From Candidatus Thiodictyon syntrophicum (GTDB lineage: Bacteria; Pseudomonadota; Gammaproteobacteria; Chromatiales; Chromatiaceae): a stretch of 64,000 nt of DNA. How positions within the stretch are numbered: position 1 is the first letter of the stretch; every line of letters starts with the position of its first letter. Position numbers and translations under genes: made by a program. The notes beneath the pieces were generated by a model, which saw only the letters and a program-made list of their open reading frames with translations, did no database searches and was not told the DNA's origin. The stretch covers positions 4,055,501-4,119,500 of the forward strand of contig NZ_CP020370.1 of the NCBI RefSeq assembly GCF_002813775.1, in the 5' to 3' direction. Shown in pieces: positions 10,401 to 17,681 of the stretch.

Positions 10401-10665
10401 GGGCGGCGATAGCCTGCTCGGACTCAAAGGGCGTCACCGGCGCCAGGATGGCCCGGTTGACGCCCGGCACCGCCGCGACCGGGGACGTGAGGCCGCGCAT
10501 CGCCTGGAGTGCGGCTGGACTCGCGGACGGACTGACGGACGACCCCGAGGTCACCACCGGCGTATCAGACCAAAAGGCGACATTGCCTTCCGCCCGGACG
10601 GTGGCCGAGAACCATGCGATGAGCAGCCCCAGGGCCGCACCAACCCACCCACGCTTTGAAGACAT
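4489..10665 (-). CDS. Secreted RHS/YD-repeat polymorphic toxin with C-terminal nuclease domain
   Basis: A 2058-residue protein. Residues 1-26 form a Sec signal peptide ending SATVRAEG. A transglutaminase-like domain follows (about 135-300, DHLWVKANIGG and YYFDPSF), but the usual Cys position reads GTAFDQ, so it is probably not an active protease. A DUF6531-type segment (about 728-800) leads into dozens of YD repeats (about 860-1780), which build the RHS cocoon. The RHS core reads LGRFLQTDPIGYADDLNLYA and ends NDPVNSTDPSG near 1855. The variable C-terminal 200 residues include a hydrophobic Gly/Ala stretch and then EGLSALGLR, STFDFRLSNGT and FVESKFGTSNL, the E...D...ExK pattern of PD-(D/E)XK nuclease toxins. 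An immunity candidate follows 2 bp downstream. Confidence 0.9.
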   Translation of the reverse strand: MSSKRGWVGAALGLLIAWFSATVRAEGNVAFWSDTPVVTSGSSVSPSASPAALQAMRGLTSPVAAVPGVNRAILAPVTPFESEQAIAARLIPADLNLTVPTARSVPGAATAVGPMGLAGQEAPAGPASIVELARALRNDPDLIYEYVRNGIDYYPIWGAQKGALGAVLDNRGTAFDQAALMVSLLRQAGYTANYVKGRINLTAAQVRDWLGVDTAKVCAVINLLAQGQVPIAAVTATAAGSCPGSAAALVSIKIDHLWVKANIGGTNYYFDPSFKPHTSKAGIDLAAASGYNAATYLTQAKSGATVTASSVQALNRNVIRANLTAYATTLTNYLRANLPTAALEDVVGGTSIVPHDGRTLRQTSLPYQDTVVAVTEWTEIPAGHKPTLRLQYQGLDATFSSDAIYGKRLTISYDSANRPVLKLDGVVQGTGTAVTRGTVGSVTFTIAHGAYASTGTNQTFSQQIQAGGTFLIGNGWGPAGRGLVERYRNQLDEARAAGNTDSSEAVLGSSLAALSATWIAQVNRSDAIGDQLARTTTLLHHQVGIAGFNTASYVDLPGNMVSVVSQSADPAKETTAFFSMAMHLSIFESTTVQQTAGVSAVSTVKLIDLAAAGNQPIYDATASNYATAVKPNLVACTSRLGAFQAAVNAGHRLILPKRCDLTEGTWSGAGYFDLLIGAGGSSIGAIIGGGLAGGFSTLPQLPVVFAPNVLDNTSSPLGNYLQSTGHAFGEPIDMTKGHYLYTHQDITLGLGEFPRSLGFERLYSSGLRTQPGPLGRGWTHNFALDAGLGSDGFQGLGEDSALDAVTSIVEQRVALDLLADPAKPLDKLVIATLGQRWFGDQLLDNTVTVRQGLNGEVFVRLPDGTYNAPPGNPARLIKNPDGTYSYETRHKANLNFNTAGRLASFVDPSGLQVKFTYTGNDLTRVQNSLGRTLTLTNAAGRVTQVSDGTRTVKYAYDTSGNLVTYTDAAAKTTSFQYDLPGRLTKLYYPSNPTVAFVTNVYDSLGRVQTQSDANGQAYTYYFAGSRSEELGPLGRSLVSYPDGFGKVLRAIDPLGRVTTNRYDGQGRVIKTVLPEGNSLEYTYDDAPCASQKRCTHNRKTLTQIAKPGSGLAALTTSTTYEASFNQPASLTDPRGQRTTYTYTPQGLPLSVTQPTDAAGVAPATTYAYSSFSAAGYPTFYLPTTVTQKTSAANSVVTATAYDAANRFVPKTVTVDAGTGKLNLVTAFTYDASGNLTGVNGPRTDVPDTAAMAYDAERRLVQTTDALRKQTRHAHDADGRLVRAAAQIGTQWAVSCRTYSPSGKLTQVWGPGQTAGATTCPTAAAPVAVATYGYDALDRQVRVTLSLTPAQGGPRVTETLYNLDGSVQAIRRAVGTALAQTYATYTYTANGRQATVQDAKGNLTTDEYDGHDRKVKTLFPNPAGGGTSAATDFEQYGYDAAGNVTSLRKRSGQTVTLAYDNLDRLVSRTYPAIADNVGFAYDLLGRRTAASFANGSYSITDAFDNAGRLTSTTAGGKTLGFQYDAAGNRTRTTWPEATAFYVTTAYDALNRPTVIKESGSLALVTYAYDDLSRRTTATLGNGTATSYSYNPQSALATIAHNLTGTAQDLTYTYTRNQAGELTGHSWNNDAYQWGGAVNGTAAYIANGLNQYTKAGAATPGYDANANLTSDGTWSYGYDLDNRLKTATKTGLAATLSYDALGRLRQSAIGSAVTNLLYDGTDLVAEYDSAGNLLRRYVHGPGLDEPVVAYEGVTTANKSWLYADHLGSVVATANGAGTSTAAYSYGPFGEPNASSGVRFRYTGQQLIAQLGLYHYKARFYSPTLGRFLQTDPIGYADDLNLYAYVGNDPVNSTDPSGEFAMQAAAAIVGGVGGLVFQAGSDLIHGQVSSFSDYAGSVVGGAAGGVAATTCGPACAGAVASAASNLTAHAINGDGFHPAGLAIDSAIGAVGGKVVGAVLPTAAKSYLSNQTKGAIGEGLSALGLRATGQSYVRHAENGVGKSTFDFRLSNGTFVESKFGTSNLSSPQRTAAGNLGDDLNVHYWNYPTVSGIAAAGPAAALK

Positions 10666-10748
10666 CGCTATCCCTTCCTCGAAATTAAGATGGGGACATC
10701 CAAGACCACCCGCACTGGCAGGTGGTCCGGCAGACCGCTCGCTTGCGC

Positions 10749-12104
10749 TTAGCGCCGGCCCTCGATACGCAAACCCCAGACATTGCGATTCGTCGAATTC
10801 CCGGCGTGTTCAACGGAGAGCACGGCGGGTAATCCGGCCGGCAATGGGATGGCCCAGGGCAGGCCCCAAGCGCCCGCGCCGGTAAGGGCGACCGGTGCCT
10901 GGAGGGCGCCGTCGAGCCGCACCCGGAGTTCATTGCCGTAGGTCACATCGAAAAAGCGCAAGTCCAACTCCGTCGGCACCTTGGTCGGCGGCAGCAGCAC
11001 GCTCAGGGCATCGTGGCGCTGCCGAGCGGTCGCCTGGTCGGGCAGCCCATCGCCCAGGGCCGTGTCCCCGGGGAGCACCCGGTCGATCCGCAGGCCCCAG
11101 GGCTCCAGCGGGCCGAACCGATTGCCAATCAGCAAACGGTTGTCACCGGGCGCCAGTCGTTCCGGGGCGAGCCAGAGGTGGTAGGGCGCGCCCCAACTGC
11201 GATCACCGCCGCGCGGCAGGTCGACCAAAGGCTCATCATCAAGGGTGATGGCGATTTCCCCGTCACTATTGGCGTCCCAGCCCGCCAGTTCGATCAGGTA
11301 CCCGGCCGCCTGGCCCCGTCCGTCACTGCCGAGGTGCAGTTCGATGCCATCGGGATGGGTCAGGTCGCCGCCGGGCAGTCCGTATTGATTGCCCCAGACG
11401 CTGCCAAAGGCGTAAAGCCCGAGGCGGGTAACGCCCCAGACGGCGCTCGCGTCGCGGGGCGCGAGCGTGACGGCGTTCTCCGCGGGAATCTGCAACGCGG
11501 CCGGGAGCAGCCACAGGCTCGGGGTGCCCCAGGTCCCATCGCGGGCTTCACTGAGATAGCCGAGCAGCGTGCCATTGAGCCAGAGGCCGACCTCGTCGGC
11601 CGCGTCAATGGCATAGCCCTGGACATGCAGCAGACGGTCGTGACCGTCACCGATAAAGGTCGCGGTGAGCGCGCGCTCCAAGTGCTCGCTGCGGTCGTTC
11701 CAGCCGTAGATGCCGGGGTCTTCGCCGACGGCGGGAAGGCGCACGGTGCCGGTCGCCGCCTCGACGATGCCCGTTGCCGTGGCGGTTGCGCTCGGGCTCG
11801 CCCGCTGAGTAGTCGCGGGTGCGGGCACTGCCGCCTTCATCGCGACGGCCGCCGCACCGGTCACCGCCATGCTGGAACGATTACCCGCGGCGTCATACAC
11901 ATACGCGATGACGGCACCGTTGGTATAGGCGACCCTGGTCAGGCGCCCCAGGGTGTCGTAGGTGTAGGCGGCAGACCCGGCCGACACCGGACCGGCGAGG
12001 GACACGAGGATCAACCCCATGGAGCGAAGCCCCCTGTTGCGCAAGGCGCCCGATGGAACCTGCTTTCGTTGCGTGTGCGGGGACAGCGAAGTTGATAAGC
12101 CCAT
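10749..12104 (-). CDS. Secreted YD-containing protein with three related beta-rich repeats, upstream of the RHS toxin
   Basis: About 451 residues, 83 bp upstream of the RHS gene on the same strand. Two ATGs are available: the one at 12104 lies 6 nt after a perfect GGAGG, whereas the ATG at 12110 abuts it, so 12104 is preferred. A signal peptide (MGLILVSLAGPVSAG) is followed by a single YD unit (YTYDTLGRLTRVAYTNG). Three tandem units of about 100 residues follow, each with LxxDxxxxxxLDG-like strands and a closing WG[LV]R[IL] (WGVTRLGLY, WGLRIDR, WGLRIEG). This suggests sugar- or protein-binding beta-sandwiches. The family is not recognised. It may be an export or surface-docking partner of the RHS protein, inferred only from the operon. 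Confidence 0.7.
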   Translation of the reverse strand: MGLSTSLSPHTQRKQVPSGALRNRGLRSMGLILVSLAGPVSAGSAAYTYDTLGRLTRVAYTNGAVIAYVYDAAGNRSSMAVTGAAAVAMKAAVPAPATTQRASPSATATATGIVEAATGTVRLPAVGEDPGIYGWNDRSEHLERALTATFIGDGHDRLLHVQGYAIDAADEVGLWLNGTLLGYLSEARDGTWGTPSLWLLPAALQIPAENAVTLAPRDASAVWGVTRLGLYAFGSVWGNQYGLPGGDLTHPDGIELHLGSDGRGQAAGYLIELAGWDANSDGEIAITLDDEPLVDLPRGGDRSWGAPYHLWLAPERLAPGDNRLLIGNRFGPLEPWGLRIDRVLPGDTALGDGLPDQATARQRHDALSVLLPPTKVPTELDLRFFDVTYGNELRVRLDGALQAPVALTGAGAWGLPWAIPLPAGLPAVLSVEHAGNSTNRNVWGLRIEGRR

Positions 12105-12110
12105 TGTCAT

Positions 12111-12538
12111 CCTCCGCTCGGTGCAGGCGTGCGCTTCGTCAGGTGCCGAGATCAGGGTCGGACTTGGGTGGCAGGCAAATGCGCCACAGCCGACGGACTT
12201 GCCGACGCTGCCGCAAGGAGGCCAGTCGCACTTTCACGACCTTTGAGGGATGTTATCGCGAGTCAACAGGCGTTGTAAAGTTCCCGCAGGTCTGGATAAC
12301 GTTGATTGACGATTGTTTTTCCACCCCTTGGCGGAGTCCGACCGAATCCGGGCAGCGCGCGGCGGCGTGCGAGACCGGCAAGCAGAAAGCGATCCCGGCA
12401 GCCTGTCGGACCTTCCCGCTGCCGGGTGGCGCGGGTCCCGGTACAATTGGGCCATCACTCTTGAGGGCCGGTGCCGATGAGCCACGTCCGAGCGATCGAC
12501 CGCGACCTGGACCTCCTGCGGCCGCCTTCGGTATAGGA
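12111..12538. other. Intergenic region without a supported gene
   Basis: This 428-bp stretch lies upstream of the YD/RHS operon, so its left end should contain that operon's promoter. On the plus strand a 19-codon ORF starting MSHVRAIDRDLDLLRP (from 12477) looks like the beginning of a lost gene but stops at once. No strong hairpin, repeat or RNA gene was recognised. Confidence 0.4.
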
Positions 12539-13006
12539 CTACTCCGCAACCGGGTAGGGTGCGCCGGCCGTCCCGGCCGTCATACAGGCGCCGCTGCCTT
12601 GAATGTAGTCCAGGCGCCGCTCCAATTCCGCCAGGCGCGCCCGCGCCACGATGAGATCGTTGGCAGCGTCCAGCGGGAGCCCCCCGAAGAGTTCCCGCAC
12701 GATACGGGTCTGCAGGTCGCGCGCCGCGGCCACCTGACCGGGCAGACACCACTGCGCGCCCCGCAGTACCAGGGTCTCCAGGTGCCCCTGGGCCAGTTGG
12801 CGCTGGGTGTCGAGTTCCTGCCAGGTCGGGTCCGGGGGTCGCAGACACCCGGTGCATTTCGGCCGGTCGGGACGGTGCCGTTCCGCCATGCCGCCGCTGC
12901 CGGGCGGGGGCCACCAGGTGCAGCCCGACAGGATGCAGGCGGTCAGGGTCCAGGACAGCAGCACCTGGATCGGGACCCGCGCCCGGACCCGGACGCGGCC
13001 CCTCAA
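12539..13006 (-). CDS. Putative lipoprotein linked to the STAS gene
   Basis: A 155-residue protein starting at TTG (13006), overlapping the STAS stop by 4 nt (TTGA). A basic n-region is followed by a hydrophobic stretch ending in the lipobox ILSGC near residue 29, so it is probably lipidated and envelope-anchored. The C-terminal half (ARDLQTRIVRELFGGLPLDAANDLIVARARLAELERRLDYIQ) is strongly helical and likely coiled-coil. Four further cysteines are present (KCTGC, WC, AC). No named family is recognised. Coupling to a STAS protein at the end of an exopolysaccharide cluster suggests a role in controlling or assembling polymer export. Confidence 0.65.
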   Translation of the reverse strand: MRGRVRVRARVPIQVLLSWTLTACILSGCTWWPPPGSGGMAERHRPDRPKCTGCLRPPDPTWQELDTQRQLAQGHLETLVLRGAQWCLPGQVAAARDLQTRIVRELFGGLPLDAANDLIVARARLAELERRLDYIQGSGACMTAGTAGAPYPVAE

Positions 13007-13350
13007 GCACGCTCCTCCGGCGGCTCCGGCCGGACCACCACCCGCTGGTTGACCGGTATGACATTGGTGATGCGCAGCAGCGCCAACAGGTCATGGGGTT
13101 GACCGGTCACGCCGATCAGCTCCAGCGTCCGCTTCAGGCCCACCAGCCGTTTGTGCAGGAACACCAGGGCCCCGGCGCCGGAGGAGTCCATGAAGGTCAC
13201 GCCGCTCAAGTCGACGACCACGTCCCCGCCGCCTTCCGTCAGGACCCTCTCGAATTCAGTGCGGGTGACGGGGGCGCTTACCGCGTCGAACTCGCCCTCC
13301 AGCACCACCACCGCGACATCACCGGGTTGTTTGTATATGTTGATTTTCAA
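13003..13350 (-). CDS. STAS-domain anti-sigma factor antagonist
   Basis: A 115-residue single-domain STAS protein. It begins MKINIYKQPGDVAVVVLEGEFDAV and has the phosphorylation loop VTFMDSSGAGAL, with the conserved Ser in DSSG that a partner kinase of the SpoIIAB/RsbW type would modify. Such proteins switch partner proteins by phosphorylation-dependent binding. No anti-sigma kinase or PP2C phosphatase is in the window, so the partner must be elsewhere. It lies 147 bp downstream of the GT2 gene, on the same strand as the polysaccharide cluster. A 15-residue C-terminal tail is Pro/Glu-rich. Confidence 0.88.
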   Translation of the reverse strand: MKINIYKQPGDVAVVVLEGEFDAVSAPVTRTEFERVLTEGGGDVVVDLSGVTFMDSSGAGALVFLHKRLVGLKRTLELIGVTGQPHDLLALLRITNVIPVNQRVVVRPEPPEERA

Positions 13351-13497
13351 TTCACTACTCCAAGTCGACCAGGGGCGGGGCCAGGGCCCCGGATCACCGA
13401 ACGGGTCTCACCCAAGGACAGGCCCCGGATGACCCGACGCCGCCGCCCGGCGCACGCGCGCGGCCGCTTCGCACCCATCAGGCCCGCGTCCCGCACC

Positions 13498-14745
13498 TCA
13501 GGTCCCCGGCGTCTCGGGGGCCGGGGTGGCGAGCGCCAGGTTGGCCCGGCGCCAGCGCCCGCGCTCCAACCCCAACAGATAACGGACCGAGCCCACCAAC
13601 CCCACCAGGTGGCCCTGTACGAGATAATGCAGCGCCTGCAGCGGCCAGACGACCCGGGCCGGGCCGATCCGTTGTACCACGAAGGCCGTCAGATAGACGA
13701 CGGCCTGGACCAAAAACAACGCCAGGAAGACCCGCGAATGGACGGCCAGCACGGCACTGCCGCCCAGCAGCAGCAGCAGCAGGAAGGGCATCAGCGCGCG
13801 CAGGGCCTTGCCGGAGGCGAAGACGAAGGCCACCCCGCGCAGCGAGGGGCGCAGCAGGGCACCCAAGCGCACCAACTGCTGCATGTTGCCCGCCGCGATC
13901 CGGCGGCGGCGCGAACGATCGAGATCCAAGCCGGCGGACTCCAGTTCCAGGGCCAGGATGCGCGGCTCATAGAGGGCCCGATAGCCGCGGGCGACGATCC
14001 GCATGGGCAACATGAAGTCGTCATTGATGACATCCAGATCCAAGGGCTCGAACAGGTCCCGCCGGATCATATAGAAGGCCCCATGCACACCCATGGTGGA
14101 ACCGAGTGCCCCCTCCTTCCGCTTGATCTCGCTCTGGTACTGCCAGTACAGGCTCTCCCCGCTCTGGTGCCCCACTTGCGGGTGATAGGAGCCGAACAGC
14201 CGGTAGGACCCGGTGATCACACCGACCTTGGGGTCCTGAAAACAGTCGGCGGCGACCAGGAGGGCATCGACCGAGACCAGGGCCGAGACATCGCTCAAGG
14301 CCAGCAGGTCGCAATCGATGTTGGGGATGACGTGGTTGAGCACCGCCACCTTGCCGCGATTCTGACGAAACTCCAGAATCTGCAGGGACAGGTCCCGGCA
14401 CTCGGGCTCGCGGGCCACCCGCCAGGCGCGCTCCGCCGTGGCGTCGGTGCAGCCGTCGCAGGCCAGGACCACGCGCAGCCGATCGCTCGGGTAATCCAGC
14501 ATCGCCAGATTACGCAGCTTGTCTGCCACATGATCTTCCTCGTTGTAGGCCGGTATCACGATGGCGACCACCGGGCGCTCGGCATCCGCCGCCGCCGGCC
14601 GGTAGGCCCGCTGGGGCAGTGCGACCGGCGGGGTCTCCTTCCGCCGGTCGGCGAGCCACTTGAGCAGGAGCGGATAGCCCAGGTGGTGATAGACCACCAG
14701 GACGCCGGCCAGCAGGGTCAGGATTGTAAGGATGGTGTGCGACAT
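13498..14745 (-). CDS. Membrane glycosyltransferase, family 2
   Basis: A 415-residue processive-type GT2. It has an N-terminal membrane helix (residues 4-24), the GT-A start VVAIVIPAYNEEDHV (about 61-75), nucleotide-sugar residues LACDGCTDAT, the metal-site region LLALSDVSALV and the acceptor motif INDDFMLPM. A QXXRW-like segment follows (SRRRRIAAGNMQQLVRLG), then three C-terminal membrane helices. It would add sugars to a lipid-linked or growing polysaccharide on the cytoplasmic face of the inner membrane. It is the downstream partner of the GT4 and chain-length genes in the same direction, after a 104-bp gap. Confidence 0.9.
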   Translation of the reverse strand: MSHTILTILTLLAGVLVVYHHLGYPLLLKWLADRRKETPPVALPQRAYRPAAADAERPVVAIVIPAYNEEDHVADKLRNLAMLDYPSDRLRVVLACDGCTDATAERAWRVAREPECRDLSLQILEFRQNRGKVAVLNHVIPNIDCDLLALSDVSALVSVDALLVAADCFQDPKVGVITGSYRLFGSYHPQVGHQSGESLYWQYQSEIKRKEGALGSTMGVHGAFYMIRRDLFEPLDLDVINDDFMLPMRIVARGYRALYEPRILALELESAGLDLDRSRRRRIAAGNMQQLVRLGALLRPSLRGVAFVFASGKALRALMPFLLLLLLGGSAVLAVHSRVFLALFLVQAVVYLTAFVVQRIGPARVVWPLQALHYLVQGHLVGLVGSVRYLLGLERGRWRRANLALATPAPETPGT

Positions 14746-14849
14746 CGCGGATAGTTCTTCGGTCTGGGCGGTGCGGATGCGGGTGCGGAGTCATGACCGG
14801 CCCCCGCGGGTCTTAATTAACGCAACTTTACACAGATTCCGGCGCAACA

Positions 14850-15929
14850 TCACTCATAGAGCGCAGTGTAGGCGTCGACCATGGCGCGCGCATCGCCGTG
14901 TTCCAGCACGAAGCGCCGCGGGTCCCCCCGGCCGCCCTGACCGAGTTGCCCGGCGAGCGCGGCGGCGAGCGCGGCGGCGTCCGCGGGCGGGACCAGGCGT
15001 CCGGTACGCGGGCACACCGTCTCCGGCGCCCCGCCCACCTCGGTCACCACCACCGGAACCCCGCAGGACTGGGCCTCCAGGGGCGACAAGGGCATCCCCT
15101 CGGCCAGCGAGGGCAGGCAGAAGAGATCCAGCGCCCGGTAGAAACCGATCATGTCATCGACCCGCCCCAGAAAATGGACCCGCGCCGCCAGCCCCAGGCC
15201 CTGCGCCTGGGCGCGCAGGGCCGCCTCCTCCTCGCCGCCGCCGGCCAGGACCAACGCGACCCCCGGGGGGAGCCGCGCCAGGGCCTCGAGCAGGAAGCGA
15301 TGCCCCTTGACCGGATGCAGGCGGGCGGCGCAGCCGATGAGCGGCGCGGCGGGCGGCAGGGCCGACCCACACCCCAAGGCCGCCCGGGCGGCCGCCCGGT
15401 CACCGGGGGTGAAGCGGGTGGTATCGATCCCGTTGCGGATGACCTGGACCGGCCAGCCGGGCAGGTGTCCGCGCACCGCAACCGCCACCTGCGCCGAGTC
15501 GGCGACCAACCGGGGTCGCACCAGGGTCAGGATCAGCCGCTGGAGGCGTCGCCGCCGCGGGTCGCGCAGGTGCCAGGCGTCATGCTCGGTATGGACGATG
15601 CGCGGCACCCCGGCCAGCCGGGCCGCCAGGCCGCCGTAGATCAGCGGCCCCACATGGTGGGTGTGCACCGCGTGCGGCCGCACCCGGCGCAGGTACCGCC
15701 ACAGGGCCCACCAGACCCCGACCCGCCACCCCGGACCCTTGGCGAAAAACTCCAGTGGCGCAGCGGTCTCGGCCAGTCGCGGCCAGGCGGCGCGGGACAC
15801 CGCCGCACTGCCCTCCAGACTCAGGATGCGGGTATCCTGACCCGCCGGCGCCAGGCGCGCCAACTCCAGGACCAGCGTCTCGATACCGCCGGGCCGCAAA
15901 TGCTGTACCACCTGACAGACCCGGGTCAT
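14850..15929 (-). CDS. Glycosyltransferase family 4
   Basis: A 359-residue GT-B enzyme. The N-terminal Rossmann half begins CQVVQHLRPGGIETLVLELARL. The C-terminal half contains the donor-binding IGCAARLHPVKGH and the E-x7-E motif region CLPSLAEGMPLSPLEAQSCG, so it is a retaining transferase using a nucleotide sugar. The ATG overlaps the stop of the chain-length gene (ATGA), showing translational coupling. Substrate cannot be told from sequence. The protein is soluble or peripheral and likely builds the repeat unit of the exopolysaccharide. Confidence 0.9.
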   Translation of the reverse strand: MTRVCQVVQHLRPGGIETLVLELARLAPAGQDTRILSLEGSAAVSRAAWPRLAETAAPLEFFAKGPGWRVGVWWALWRYLRRVRPHAVHTHHVGPLIYGGLAARLAGVPRIVHTEHDAWHLRDPRRRRLQRLILTLVRPRLVADSAQVAVAVRGHLPGWPVQVIRNGIDTTRFTPGDRAAARAALGCGSALPPAAPLIGCAARLHPVKGHRFLLEALARLPPGVALVLAGGGEEEAALRAQAQGLGLAARVHFLGRVDDMIGFYRALDLFCLPSLAEGMPLSPLEAQSCGVPVVVTEVGGAPETVCPRTGRLVPPADAAALAAALAGQLGQGGRGDPRRFVLEHGDARAMVDAYTALYE

Positions 15930-17440
15930 GCGCTGGCCCTCCGCTTGAGTACCGGCACCGGTTTCAAGACCGGCGGCGCCGGTGTCTCCACCGCCGCCGG
16001 GGGCTTCAGGGGCGGGATCCGGGCCAGCATCGGGACGCCGTCCCCGGTCAAGGCCTCCAACGCGCGGCGACTGCGGATGGTGGAGTCCAGGAGCTCGAGC
16101 ACGGTCGCCAGACTCACGCCCAAGGCCAGGCCGGCAAAGACACCGCCCAGCACGAACACGATGGTCGGCAGATTGGCCGACGCTTGGGGGGTGAAGGGCG
16201 CATCGACGACCTTGATGCGTTCGGACTGCTCGAACTGCCCGAGCTGGCTGGTCACGTTCGCCCGCTCCCGGCGCGCCTGAAGGTCCTCGTAGACATCGCG
16301 CTGGACCTTGATGTCGCGTTCCATCTCCTTCATTTTCTGCGCCACGGTCCCGGTGTCGCGGGACTTCAGCTCCCCCGCCTTCAAGTCCGAGCGCAGCCGG
16401 TCGAGCTCGCGCTCCAGCGTCTCGACCTGGGTCTTGGCGGTCGAGTAGCGGTCCAACTGGGAGACCAGCAGATTGTTGACCGAGCGGGCGTCATCCACCC
16501 CGGAGGTACCGACCGGGGTGTTGAGCATCCGCTCGATGTCGGCCGTCTGGTCGTTCTCCGCCATCAAACGCAGCCGTTCCGCCTCCAGCCGCTCCAACTG
16601 GCGCGTCACCCCCTGCACCTTGGAGTGCTTGGCGGTGTAGCGGGCACTGAGCAGGGCCAGTTCGCCGCGTAATTCGATGATCTGTTTCTCCAGTTGACCC
16701 ACCACCGGGTTGTTGCGCGCGAGCTGCCGGCCGATGCTCGCCATGGTTTCCTGCGCGCCCGCCAGTTCCAACTCCTTCTTGGAGATGTCGAGCCGCAGTT
16801 GCGCCAGGCGCGCCATGTTTTGCGAGAAAAACTCGGGCAGCCCATCGCTGTTGGCGTCCCGGAACTGGGCCATCTTGCGCTCCAGGACCTCCAGCACGTC
16901 GCGTTGCCGTTTGATCTGCGCCTCCAGAAAGTCCACCGACGACTTCAGTGCGGAGCGTTCCGGGGCCATGATCTGTTCGACGAACTGGTCGCTGATCCCT
17001 TGCAGGATGGCCTTCATGTTCGTGGCGGCGCGGGCGTCGAAATTGATGCGCAGCATGTCTTTGCCGATGAACGACACCCCCAGGCCCCGATTCAGCTCAC
17101 CGATCTTGCTCTCCCGTTTGCGTTCGTAGTCGGGACCCGGCTTGACCAACCCGAGTTTATCGACCACGGTGCCGATCACCTGACGGCTCTTGAGCAACTC
17201 GGCGAGACCCGCCTTGCGGTCCGACAGGGACACCGGTACCCCCAGGTCCTTCATGATCGGATTCTGCAAGGCGGTCTCCACGATGAGGAGCGAGGTGTGG
17301 CTCTGGAACTTGGGCGGCGTCTTGTAGCCGACGACGCCGCCCAGCATCGGCATCAACAACATCGGCACTATCACAACATAGCGCTGCCGCCAACCGGCCG
17401 CCAGGATATCGTAGAGCTTATGAGAGAGATCGGCTGCCAC
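15926..17440 (-). CDS. Polysaccharide chain-length determinant (Wzz/GumC-like)
   Basis: The open frame extends to 17578, but its first 46 residues are an Arg-rich low-complexity stretch. The GTG at 17440 (VAADLSHKLYDILAAGW) is the likely start, giving 504 residues. Membrane helix 1 is YVVIVPMLLMPMLGGVVGY. A long periplasmic domain follows with heavy coiled coil (about 170-400: SSVDFLEAQIKRQRDVLEVL, LERELDRLRSDLKAGELK). The second helix (TIVFVLGGVFAGLALGVSL) is near the C-terminus, with no BY-kinase domain. It resembles chain-length proteins of Wzx/Wzy or exosortase-linked exopolysaccharide clusters and sets polymer length at the inner membrane. Confidence 0.88.
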   Translation of the reverse strand: MAADLSHKLYDILAAGWRQRYVVIVPMLLMPMLGGVVGYKTPPKFQSHTSLLIVETALQNPIMKDLGVPVSLSDRKAGLAELLKSRQVIGTVVDKLGLVKPGPDYERKRESKIGELNRGLGVSFIGKDMLRINFDARAATNMKAILQGISDQFVEQIMAPERSALKSSVDFLEAQIKRQRDVLEVLERKMAQFRDANSDGLPEFFSQNMARLAQLRLDISKKELELAGAQETMASIGRQLARNNPVVGQLEKQIIELRGELALLSARYTAKHSKVQGVTRQLERLEAERLRLMAENDQTADIERMLNTPVGTSGVDDARSVNNLLVSQLDRYSTAKTQVETLERELDRLRSDLKAGELKSRDTGTVAQKMKEMERDIKVQRDVYEDLQARRERANVTSQLGQFEQSERIKVVDAPFTPQASANLPTIVFVLGGVFAGLALGVSLATVLELLDSTIRSRRALEALTGDGVPMLARIPPLKPPAAVETPAPPVLKPVPVLKRRASA

Positions 17441-17681
17441 TTGAAGTCTTCGCCGACGGTTGATCGCTGATCCCGGCCAGGGTCCCGCGCGGCGCCTGGT
17501 GCCGCGGCCCGACCGGCACCGGGTTGTTTTCGCCCGCCGCCGCGACGGTCCCATAGAGTAACCGCCGCGACTCGACACGACACGACACCCATAGTATCGG
17601 ACCCCGTGCGCGCCCTGTCCGTTCCCGCGGTCAGGTTTCCGGTGAATGATATCGTTTTTTTTTCGCGGATTGATGCCGACA

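Noticed and set aside
9196-10659. Long plus-strand ORF (487 codons) opposite the RHS gene
   Set aside because: It is antisense to the highly supported RHS frame, is low-complexity Gly/Arg/Asp, and has no domain. GC-rich DNA leaves such mirror frames open by chance.
13093-14754. Long plus-strand ORF opposite the STAS and GT2 genes
   Set aside because: It spans two recognised genes and their gap on the other strand, is rich in Gln/Gly/His, and shows no family.
17441-17578. Arg-rich N-terminal extension of the chain-length protein
   Set aside because: The first 46 codons precede the membrane helix with low-complexity basic sequence. A GTG just before VAADLSHKLYD fits the family.
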